Below are positions 35,769 through 45,300 of a stretch of DNA of 64,000 nucleotides, in pieces. The DNA lies in contig MBPM02000006.1 in assembly GCA_001695595.3 (NCBI GenBank), positions 1,550,001-1,614,000 of the forward strand. The letters run 5' to 3'. The notes below the pieces were generated by a model. It was not told the DNA's origin, searched no databases, and saw nothing but the letters and a program-made list of their open reading frames with translations. The first letter of the stretch is position 1; each line of letters opens with the position of its first letter. This DNA is from Plasmopara viticola. Lineage: Eukaryota > Oomycota > Peronosporomycetes > Peronosporales > Peronosporaceae. The position numbers and the translations under genes were made by a program.

Positions 35769-37338
35769 CTTGCGTGAGAACCGATAATTTCCTCTGGGAA
35801 TATTCGGCAGGTATCGCGGCTGCTAGCGAAGGATACCACATTATCGTGGTGTGATGAGCTCAAAGCTTTACATGATGTTGCAAGGTAATCCTTATTAATT
35901 ACTCCACCTGACACCGTAGTACACTTAATTAACGCCGTCTTCTCCCAAATTTACGCCGAGTCGGTCGTTTTGGGTCTAGTTGACTTTCCAAGCGAGAATC
36001 CTTATATTTTTTAATACCAAGCATCCAATGTCAGCGACTACGCACCTTAAGCTGCAAGCTAATGAAACATAGATTTAATTCCTTTAATGGGCGAATCTTT
36101 TCGCTCCTTCATAATATTGAACTTTGGCTGGTAAAGCCATTTTCACATTAATATTGTTGACTTTAAGCTTCTTCGCTAGTTTAGCAGGCAATCAGGCGAG
36201 CGTTCACCAGAACTCATGCTTGTGGTAAATCTTGTTGCCTTGATGCGACGTTAAGGCCATATGGCATCCTTAAGTAACAGAAACGGTAACGGTTGTACTA
36301 CTTGTACTAATGCAGTGGAGAAATCAGCGAAAGCATGTCAGCATGGGTGCTGGCGCGCGGCACATTTTTACGCGATTCCTGCATCGGATGCAAGACTTCT
36401 GATAATTGGATCCAACACGATTACCACATCACTGTAGTAGGTATCTCTGTACATGTAATAATCGCGTACATCTCCATTGTCTTTGACATGAGGTCATGGA
36501 CGCTTGGTGTCACAACCGTTACGCATGTGAATACCACAACTTAGGCCTCGCTTAAGAAAGAGTAAATCTATGGAGCTTGCAGAGCGATCAATCCTCGGTC
36601 TTTTGAAGCAACCAAAAAGCCCCTCGACAAGTCGCAGGACAATGAGAATAATACTAATTTGCAATCACTGATATAGAGGCGATCAGTCAGGACTGCCACC
36701 TTCTAACGCAAACTTTCTACTTTCACAACACGATTCTCGAACATACGCAAATTAAGTACATGCCAATTTGCTAGAGTAAGACCGTGTTCCATGGACGCTT
36801 GATTTGGTTGGTGCTACACTTCCGGTGATGTTAAAACGAGGACTACGACCTCTCCGAACACTGCTGAAAGGCGGGGTAATGCTTCGTGTTCAACTTGTGA
36901 GAGGTGTGTGGCTTTAAAAAAACGCTTTTTTCATCTCATAAAAATCGTGATAGGAAGGTTTGCCAAAAGCTTTCAACTATAACAGGTTGTGGCTCAACTC
37001 TACACAATGCATCAGAAGAGCAACAATGTTTGGTAACTGAGACCAAGTCCTCATATTTACCTATAAAAATGACAATATTTTTGACCTCCGGAAATCAATC
37101 TAACGAGCTGTGACTCGTATTTGGCGATAAACAAGCCTTCAGTAGTCTACTTATCCAAAAGGTACTTAGTAACGTACTTTAATACTTAGGCTTTCAACGG
37201 TGATTCTTCCAACATGTAGTACACTTACTTATGTATAAGGGGGGGTCCTTTAGATTTATAAATAAAGAATGAACGTGCTTTCTTCTCACCTCTCTTCTAC
37301 TTCTTGATAAAAAACTTGATTGAATATCGTTACTTAGT

Positions 37339-37614
37339 ATGGCAGCAACAATAAAACGTTTTTTTCGGAAGATCTCACAAAGCAAAGCAGGTTTGAATGC
37401 GGCAGCAATGACCAAGCAGGCAAGCAAGCAGATCGATGTTGCACCAATGCCTAAAGCGGACCTTCAGCGGCAGGGTTTCAAGAAAACGCTGAAGACATTT
37501 TCACTTTGCCACCTCGGGAACGCATTGATATTTTCTGCCTTAAAATCTCTGGTCATCTTGATGAACGCCAAACGGCATTTTTATGACAAAAAGGCCAGAC
37601 TGATCGCTAATTGA
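37339..37614 (+). CDS. Small orphan ORF, 91 aa
   Basis: ATG-started frame inside duplicated unit B. The N-terminus is basic and probably helical (MAATIKRFFRKISQSKAGLN), followed by a Lys/Gln-rich segment and a hydrophobic stretch near residues 58-74 (GNALIFSALKSLVILM). A TATA-like atttataaataaag lies about 85 bp upstream (37254-37267), followed by a pyrimidine-rich run. I do not recognise a family. It could be a small host gene, or the start of a broken element protein. Its copy A homologue is frameshifted. Confidence 0.35.
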   Translation: MAATIKRFFRKISQSKAGLNAAAMTKQASKQIDVAPMPKADLQRQGFKKTLKTFSLCHLGNALIFSALKSLVILMNAKRHFYDKKARLIAN

Positions 37615-38099
37615 TGGATCGAAAACCCTTCTTACGTCGTTTTTGATAGTATTTGCCTTACCATCCATATTGAAGTACGGGTGCGCTAACACTGTGTTTA
37701 ATAGGTCGACGGTCAATGCAGGTCATGTTTTTCGAGACAATTATACGTCAGATCAAAGAATGGTTTGTCCGAATCGCGGTCTAAGTGCTTATTTAACCAA
37801 GTTGAAGGGCTTAGAACAACATATTTTCTTTTAAAACACACTATTTTGGTCGAATGTTTACAGTTTCTCTCCCGCGTTGCTTTGAGGTTTCTTGTTGTTC
37901 ATTTTGAGTAAAAACTTCACCGCTTTCTCTGATGAGAGCGCTCAGCCGTATTTCTGTAGAACCCGACAATTCTTTGTAAGGAAATTAGGTTCAATTAAGA
38001 GGTCTGTAAATGACAGTTTTTCTAAGCTCATTCCCCACAAGCTTCAAAAGGATTACGATCCCAAGCAAAAATAGTCTCGTTGCCGCTTCAACAAATTAA

Positions 38100-38142
38100 C
38101 AATGCGTTTTACGCTTTGTCCGTCAAAGCGTAAAACGCATTG
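38100..38142. repeat. Perfect 19-bp inverted repeat, 5-bp loop
   Basis: Left arm caatgcgttttacgctttg (38100-38118), loop tccgt, right arm caaagcgtaaaacgcattg (38124-38142). The match extends imperfectly outwards (tcaacaaattaa against attgttga). It sits inside the ~600 bp that copy A lacks. Confidence 0.95.
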
Positions 38143-39279
38143 ATTGTTGAGTGCGAAGTATCTAATCGACAGCTTGCCGATGCATATTCTGTGCAGTGTG
38201 TCTCTATCCCAAGTTGATCCTTTTAGCTATGATTTACTGGTTCGTAATGATCCACCGAAATAGAATTTCTATCAAAATAATAATTCTGTCGAAACACAGC
38301 AGTAGTTTTCGATGACGTAATCGTCTTTGAAAAACCGTATAGAATGTGGACCGAGTGCAGAAATTTTTTACTGTTCGTTTTCAAATAATACTAGCAAGAT
38401 TCGAAGCGGTACACAAACATCTCAAAGCGCCATCATTTGACATGTCAAAGTAAAGTCGAGAATTAACTTCCAACGGTCCACCGGTGCCGACAGTATTTTA
38501 TAGAGTAATTGGCAGGTGAGAGGCGACTTTAAACAATTGGTAGACTTCATATGTCTTTACATGTCGCCAGGTATGAAAAACCTCAAGGGCCACTAGTATG
38601 CATTGAAAACCGAGAGAAAGTATTTACTGGGCCCAAGGGCCCATCTATTTCGAAATGTGTCATACTTGACCTTCTTTTCATTGACAACCGCGACTCGACA
38701 CCACTGTTCGTAAGCATCATATAGCATAGCAAACCATGTGCCCACCATGAATATAAAATTGCGATCGTTGCCACGAAATTAATCAATCGATCTTGGTCTG
38801 CAAATCGATCGTCTAGAGAGCTTCCAACCTGACTTATAAGCGCTTAATTGTTCTTTAGAGTCTTTGCATCCATATTGAGCCTACGACTTTAAAAAAATTC
38901 TGGCTATCTCTGCTGACCTGTCGCTTGAAATTGACAGCGTTTTGACAAACACAATTCTTCGCCCCGTTCGTATTTAAGGCGAGGTTTGCTGTTGCAAACA
39001 ATGGCAAGTATTTGGCATTTGATGGGGCAAGTTGAGCATTTTTATCGCCTTCCACTAGAATGAACTGACTACAAAAGGTACCCAAAAGATGTTTTGATAC
39101 TTATTCAGTGCAAACCCCACGGCAAATTGTTTTTGTCCCGGCAAGAAAATTCCCAACCCTTCAGCCACATGGAAGATTTTAATTGGCTGATGAATGTTCG
39201 TTTTCAGGATCTTGATAAGGCATCGGCATGACCTTTATAATATACAACTGGGATTGTTGCCACACCTTCCAATGCCTGT

Positions 39280-39375
39280 CACTACACCCACCCACCGACT
39301 AAACCCGCGTACCCGTGCCCACCCGGAACCCATGGGTATGGGTATTTATGGGTGGGTATGGGTACCCAGTGCAGC
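39280..39375. repeat. CCCA/GGGT-rich hairpin sequence
   Basis: Arms gtacccgtgcccaccc (39309-39324) and gggtgggtatgggtac (39350-39365) are complementary except for two G-T pairs, and they enclose further ACCC/GGGT words. It begins a few bases after the right end of duplicated unit B. Confidence 0.85.
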
Positions 39376-39892
39376 CTTGTAATATAAGATATTGAGTATT
39401 AGGTATTACGCTTCCTGATTTAATTTACAATACCAGATAATTTAATCTCTTAAGGAATTCTATATCGAGAGAGAGCCTAAGCAAGTTCACGAAGAATAAA
39501 TCCAGCACAACAAATTGCTCGGTAGGGATCGGGAGTATGGTAGTAGCGATGATGAGCTCATGTGGTATTTCGTTTTCAAACACCAAGATCTCATGGCTTT
39601 CAGATAATGAAGACACCGTAAACTAATATTAAAAAACTCACTAAATTCTAGGGATTGGGGCTTTCTATTTGGATAAGTGTAACCATATAGAAATTAAAGG
39701 ACCTTCATGAAGATAAATAGGTGCCACAAAATGAACAAACCTAGCTAAAAAGCAATTTGGAAGAATTATACTGGTACCTGCGCTATGTCTTCTTGTATAT
39801 ATTTGACCCTTTTGCACTTGTTTGCGCTTCGCAGTCGATCCTCACAATCATAGCGTTCATATATATGCTGATCACTCACAACCGGCCGCAAA

Positions 39893-40759
39893 TCAGTTGC
39901 CCGCGGCCTTTTGAGCCAATAGAGTCTTAATATCTTCCTCAAACGACAATGGACGGTCCTTTGGCGCATAACGCTTGTACGGCTGGCCATTACGGTCCAC
40001 CAAAAATTTGGTAAAATTCCACTTTACAAAGTCGCCAAACGACCCAGGCAGTTTCTTCTTCAAATACGTATAAACCGGGCGAGCCGTCGCGCCGTTCACG
40101 TCACGCTTCTCAAAGAAGGGGAACGTCACATTGTACTGCTTGACAAACTCCATAATCTCTTCATGCGTACCAGGCTCCTGGCCCGCAAACTGATTGCACG
40201 GGAATGCAAGCACCTCCAATCCTTCATCTTTATATTTCTCATACAACTGCTGCAACTCCGGGTAGTTTGTCGGTGTCAGACCGCACTTGCTGGACACGTT
40301 GACAGCCAGCACAACCTTGCCCTGATATTTGCTCATGAGCACTTCCTGACCGGCCATGTCAAAGTCTTTGAGCTCGTAAAACGACTTGATCTTGGCTGTG
40401 TCTTCCACATTAAAAGCCTCGCGGTACTGTGCACCGGCGTTGATGAATGCGTTAAGCCACTCCTCCTGTTTTTCTTTGCTGTCGGCCACAAAGGTCTCCG
40501 TCGCTTTGGGACTCACCAATTTAATGCCATGCGTCGTGGAAGCGTCGAACTCGACAGTCGCGTCCACGGATAAGTCAAACGTGGCCAAAGGTGCGGCTTT
40601 GTTAGTCTCAGACTCAAAGACCGTGACGCTCTTTCGCTGGTCGTTGGCCTCGACGTACACAAGCTGCTTGCCACACGTGAGCTTCGCCAACACTCCTGAG
40701 CGCTTGCGGTGCAAGTTGCCAGCCTGGATGACGCCCTCGGTCTTGTTCTCCGAGCTCAT
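39893..40759 (-). CDS. PH-domain glutathione peroxidase (Cys type), 288 aa
   Basis: Predicted thiol peroxidase reducing hydroperoxides. An N-terminal PH-like domain (~8-112, with VYVEAND and a closing WLNAFINAGAQ helix) precedes a GPx domain (~120-285). The catalytic tetrad is visible as Cys159 (NVSSKCGLTPTNY), Gln194 (NQFAGQEPG), and Trp247-Asn248 (FVKWNFTKFLVDRNG). The active residue is cysteine, not selenocysteine. The helix where thioredoxin-dependent GPx enzymes carry their resolving Cys reads EIMEFVKQYNVTFP, with no Cys. There is no signal peptide, so it is likely cytosolic, perhaps recruited to membranes by the PH domain (inference). Intronless. It is head-to-head with the paralogue at 40962, 202 bp apart. 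Confidence 0.9.
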   Translation of the reverse strand: MSSENKTEGVIQAGNLHRKRSGVLAKLTCGKQLVYVEANDQRKSVTVFESETNKAAPLATFDLSVDATVEFDASTTHGIKLVSPKATETFVADSKEKQEEWLNAFINAGAQYREAFNVEDTAKIKSFYELKDFDMAGQEVLMSKYQGKVVLAVNVSSKCGLTPTNYPELQQLYEKYKDEGLEVLAFPCNQFAGQEPGTHEEIMEFVKQYNVTFPFFEKRDVNGATARPVYTYLKKKLPGSFGDFVKWNFTKFLVDRNGQPYKRYAPKDRPLSFEEDIKTLLAQKAAGN

Positions 40760-40961
40760 ACTTTAGTGGATTCTTGACAAGAAGAGTATTGATCTGACCT
40801 CTTGATGAAATAATACACGCAGAATGATTGCGGCTTGGCTCTCAGCCAATATTCTTTAAGATTAGGCTTCAAGTTAGTAAAAGTCGCGACATAGAGTACT
40901 GTGCTAAGTGCTAAAAATTAATAACTTCAACCCAGCGTTGTAAATTTAAATCAAAAATAGT
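40760..40961. promoter_or_regulatory. Shared promoter of the two PH-GPx genes
   Basis: Only 202 bp separate the divergent start codons, so both promoters must lie here or overlap the coding starts. I see no strong TATA box and no clean match to the oomycete initiator element. The assignment rests on geometry. Confidence 0.55.
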
Positions 40962-42200
40962 ATGATATCCAAGGCTCTTCAGGGACGAGTGTTTGACTTG
41001 TGGCGCCATTTCCAGGCACTCCCGACGGAATTACAAGATGACGTGAGTCGAATGCGCGCACATTTGCTGCAGCCTGACGTTAAAAAGCGGGTTTTTAAGG
41101 CGGCCACCATCCCCAAAGTCTCTGGAAACGCTTTATTACACGTAATTAATCGCGAATTAGCGCAAGACTCTCCAACCAAGTCTTCCTCACTATACGCTAC
41201 ACAAGTGGCCGATGGGCTGGTGCAAAGCGGCTTCTTGACGCCAAAAAACAAGTCAAGTCGTATGGAAAAGTTTGATTTTGAGGCCGCAACCGCTGAGTTT
41301 CTGGGAGTGGACAAGGAATTGACAGACCAGAAGACCACGTCGGTTTGGAGTGTAAAAGATGGGGCCATTCAAGCGGGTACATTGTATCGGAGGAAGAAGG
41401 GTATTTTTCAAAAACTCTTTAGTGGACACGAGCCGGTCTACGTAATAGCTAACGACCGACACAAGGCTGTTTACGTTTTTGATTCCGACGTGGCCTTCGA
41501 GTCACTTGTCGATATTGATTTGGCAGAGAAGGCTACAGTGGAGTTTAGTAAAGAAATGCAACACGGCATTAAAGTGGCAAATTCTAAAAGCACAGAGGTG
41601 TTTTCTATCGAGAGTAAAGAGAAGTGGCTTCACTCATTTATTAACGCCGGGGCACAGTACCGCGAAGCGTTTAACGTAGAAGACACAGCCAAGATCAAGT
41701 CGTTCTACGAGCTCAAGGACTTTGACATGGATGGCAACGAAGTAGCTATGAGCAAATTTAAGGGCAAAGTCGTGTTGGTCGTCAACGTGTCTAGCAAATG
41801 CGGTCTCACACCAAAAAACTACCCGGAGTTGCAGCAGTTGTATGAGAAATATAAAGACGAAGGGTTGGAGGTGCTTGCATTTCCGTGCAATCAGTTTGCG
41901 GACCAAGAGCCTGGCACACATGAAGAGATTATGGAGTTTGTCAAGCAGTACAATGTGACCTTCCCCTTCTTTGAGAAGCATGACGTGAATGGTGCGATGG
42001 CTCGTCCGGTTTTCACGTATTTGAAGACAAAACTGCCTGGGTCATTCGGTGACTTTGTGAAGTGGAACTTTACGAAATTTTTGGTGGACCGTAATGGCCA
42101 GCCGTTCAAGCGTTACGCGCCAAAGGACCGTCCGTTGTCGTTTGAGGAAGATATCAAGACTCTTTTGGCGCAAAAGGTCACGACTGCGAATGATAACTGA
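40962..42200 (+). CDS. DEP-PH-glutathione peroxidase fusion, 412 aa
   Basis: Three modules. A DEP-like N-terminus spans ~15-95; the IPKVSGNALLHVINREL and ATQVADGLVQSGFLTP blocks fit the DEP fold's basic-helical pattern (family call by pattern only). A PH-like domain spans ~128-235 and a Cys-type GPx ~245-405. The tetrad is Cys280, Gln315, Trp368, Asn369, and the usual resolving-Cys position again lacks Cys. The GPx domain is nearly identical to that of 39893-40759, whereas the PH domains are only moderately similar. DEP and PH modules suggest recruitment to membranes or G-protein signalling sites (inference). Intronless, with ATG at 40962. It is the divergent neighbour of its shorter paralogue. 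Confidence 0.88.
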   Translation: MISKALQGRVFDLWRHFQALPTELQDDVSRMRAHLLQPDVKKRVFKAATIPKVSGNALLHVINRELAQDSPTKSSSLYATQVADGLVQSGFLTPKNKSSRMEKFDFEAATAEFLGVDKELTDQKTTSVWSVKDGAIQAGTLYRRKKGIFQKLFSGHEPVYVIANDRHKAVYVFDSDVAFESLVDIDLAEKATVEFSKEMQHGIKVANSKSTEVFSIESKEKWLHSFINAGAQYREAFNVEDTAKIKSFYELKDFDMDGNEVAMSKFKGKVVLVVNVSSKCGLTPKNYPELQQLYEKYKDEGLEVLAFPCNQFADQEPGTHEEIMEFVKQYNVTFPFFEKHDVNGAMARPVFTYLKTKLPGSFGDFVKWNFTKFLVDRNGQPFKRYAPKDRPLSFEEDIKTLLAQKVTTANDN

Positions 42201-42739
42201 TAAGAAGTGATTTGACTAATAAGAAACGGTCTAATAATTTTCGTGATAAATAAGTTTGTGATTTGATATATAGTTTTAGTACCACAAATTGCAGTATACT
42301 ATCAAAATGAAAAAAATACCACTTCGTAAAATGTGGCACAAGTAATGCTACACTGGGAAAAAGGAGCAAAGTGGAGGTGGTGCTGATACGTAGTTGCATG
42401 CGTCTATGCAGAAAAGTCAAGAAAGGAGAAGAGCGCGTATGTTGTGTTAGTGCCCAGGCTGCTTCGTCTCATACATTAGATTCACGACTTTTTCCTTCAA
42501 TTAAGGACTGACTGTCAATGTAATGTGCGTAATTTTGTGACGTCATGTACATATATCTAGCATTTTAAATTGATGAATTCCATTTGCAACACTCCTTCTC
42601 GTGGAAAAATGACAGGGTTCCACAACTAACGCAAACCTTTAGTGCTCGCAACTCGGCGGCCTCGGCTAGTCCACGGCCAACGTTAGCGCACCGGCGAGCA
42701 TGCGCTCTGAAAAATCATCGTGGAGCTATATAACGCAGT
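42201..42739. other. Intergenic; possible LTR piece
   Basis: No gene. Around 42610-42840 a sequence with tgacagggttccacaact, a ctatataacg TATA-like box and an aattaaag stretch resembles an LTR, which would fit the copia remnant that follows. I cannot find a second copy in the window, so the assignment is weak. Confidence 0.3.
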
Positions 42740-45300
42740 GCCTTGCATAATTCTTGACAAATTAAAGACGCACATTAAAGTGTTTTGTCTTTAAAAATGA
42801 GACCCTACTCTCAATCTGGCGTCTACCAGCCTGACTATCTACAAGCATCTGCATGAGGCAAGCTCCATTTATTTTCGCATCTCTCAATTGCCAAGTATCT
42901 TGCGGGCCTTTTTGGGTGCCACCACATGCTTGCTTTCCTTATTGAAAGTGAGACACCACATAAAGTTCTTATCCAGCTTATTGGCATGCCGTCAAGCAGT
43001 ACGATGTCGCCAGGGAGAAACTCTCTGTCTCCTTTGTCGGCACCAAAGACGGCGTCAGGGTAAGACTCGAGCCCAATTCGCCAATATTCGCACGCATTTC
43101 GATTTGCGTCATAAATAAAACAATGCTATGTTGAACTAGCCTCCAGTATCGTAAAAGTGACTAATGCGTCTAATGCGTCGCTTATGCATTGCAAGCGCAA
43201 TGTTTTGACGTATGTATCGTGCTATTCAGGGCATACTGCCGGTGAGCAAGTAAGCAACCGATCTGTTGGCACAGCAGCGTGTACTGCCTATCAGAGTCCA
43301 CGCGGTATATGACAATGCTGAGCCATCCACTCGCAGCAGCTCACGGTAAGACGTATGCGTACGCGTCGAACGTCACTTCTCTCATGTTGATAGACCACAA
43401 TACTAATCTTTGGCTTTCGATTGAACGAAATGCCGTTGCAGCGCGAACGATCGACTTCAGGTGATTATCCAGAAGGTCGTCGATGTAGACGATAGTTACT
43501 GCAAGGTCGTTGTCGTTTTATGAACAGACCAACATGTGTCGCTAAAGTCGTCCTGCCTGAGTCTGTACATCTTTTTCTTAGCTCGAGCAGGCACTAGTCA
43601 AAACAAGCGATTGATGCAGCTCATTTTGATTTGCATGCCTGCAGAGGAGTTCTAAGGTGCCCCCTTTTGTCTGCTCATAGGTTGGTGGGCTAATTTATAT
43701 GAATAAACTCACAATCATTTGAAATGCCACTATGCTTTTCCTGCAGCTTTCAAGTTGCTACAAAATCCACAATCAATTTTTGCCGTAGAGCTTGCAAAGA
43801 TGAGAGCATACCCACACTTGCTCATTCGCACATGTGACAATCCGCGCCTTCAACCCTCACCAATTTTAGTCTTATAGACCAACTCACTTGCCGTGTACCA
43901 TAGTTCCGCCAGCTGGTTGCATAGTTGCGTTCCCGGCACCGTTGCTTCGAAGAGCTACATCTTCGAGGATCGCCGTATTCCATCTTTCAGAATTTTTGAT
44001 GTGCATTGACTCGGTAGTCGCACACCGGTGCTACACCGCATAGCATCTTGTGTCGCTCGCTTGGTAACACCCTGTGCGGCAAAAGATGCTCGCGATAACT
44101 GTTTGATTTGTCATTTGTGCTTTAGCTACAAGCGATAAATCGAATATGCATCTTTCTTAGCTTTCTCTATACAATATCGTCAATACCTCTGCGTTTTAAA
44201 ATTTTTTGACGTGTTAAGTCACAAACACGCCACTCTTCTTGCGTAAGACCACAAATACCCCTTGGCTTCGTCGCTGCGACTTAGGATGGAAACAATCTGA
44301 TTGTTGCGTAATCGGTGTCTTTTAAAGTATATTCCCCGAACAAAATTGATATTGTCACGAAGTGAACGCGCTTAACTCGCTGCACCTCGGCGTTTGAGTT
44401 CAAGAGACTACGATTCGGTATGAGCGCCACACGGTCCACTGGATCTTCTCAAAAAGGCAGCAAAGTTTGCTTGCAAAATAGGTAAGTGCACCATGTGTAC
44501 ATTGACCGATGTATGCAACATGCCTTTCTGTTTGACGCTTGCTTTCTTGTTTCAATCACGCGCCGTAAAGCGCCGACAGATGTACAGTGATGATCCTCGG
44601 TGCACGGTGAAAAGACTCGTCAGTAGTTGCTTACGTAGTTGATGGAGCTAACAATAGATCAAATTTCTTCTCAGCCTTTAGATGTCATCAATCCTCAGAG
44701 ACACCGCTGGTGCGATCAAGTGGAGAGAATACGACAAAGTTCTGGTCTGACTACGTATCCTTGGCTTGCTTATTTTGTGCAATCATGATGCGCTAAACCT
44801 GGAATCAGGGACGGGTTATTACGCTGTCATTTTGCACTGCTCGCACGACATTTGTTTGAAGAGCTCATAAAAGTTCTTGAGTATTTCACGCTGCACATGT
44901 TCGCAGCAACTACAGAATGATTGGTGCCAGCCTTGCTAAGTGCGGCCGTCTAAGCACTTTTTTCTACATTACCATGTTGAATATAACATTTTCATTGCTG
45001 ATCGCTAGTCTATCGCTTGCGTAGACAAGTTGTTGCCTTCAAGACCAAGCTTTCGGACAGAAAACTGCTAAAAATGACGCGTAGAAGACTTCCGTTGGAA
45101 ATTACGGTCATCTCAATGTGTACCATATCGTGCAGGAACAGGCTACCGACCAGTGTCCGCTGTAGCATTTGGTATTTAGTGGACAAATACTCTTTTCACA
45201 TTTGAGATTTTTCTGAGCACTTCACTAGGTGCCTGCTAGACCCACACTCCAATATTAAAATTCTCATATGATTTTTGGTGGCTGCACCAAAATTTCTTCC
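42740..45300 (-). mobile_element. Decayed Ty1/copia element (-)
   Basis: Minus-strand copia words occur in the expected order. At about 45206-45260 is a protease site, ILECGSSRHLVKCSEKS (decayed from DSGSSRHLV), followed by NG-LLRVIF-type text. At about 43470-43570 is the RT core AVTIVYIDDLLDNHL, preceded by MYRLRQ. At about 42960-43090 is RNase H, YPDAVFGADKGDREFLPGDIVLLDGMPISW in several pieces. Stops, frame changes and lost sequence (about 2.5 kb where about 4 kb is expected) show it is dead. Integrase is not recognisable. Confidence 0.75.

Larger units (their letters stand above)
32726..39275 (+). repeat. Large duplicated unit, copy B (~6.5 kb)
   Basis: Direct copy of 25743-31491 and the more complete version. 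It keeps about 600 bp at 37780-38385 and a stretch at 35713-35812 that copy A lacks, as well as many short pieces between about 35890 and 36560. Its right end continues into a CCCA/GGGT-rich hairpin rather than a LINE. Confidence 0.93.
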
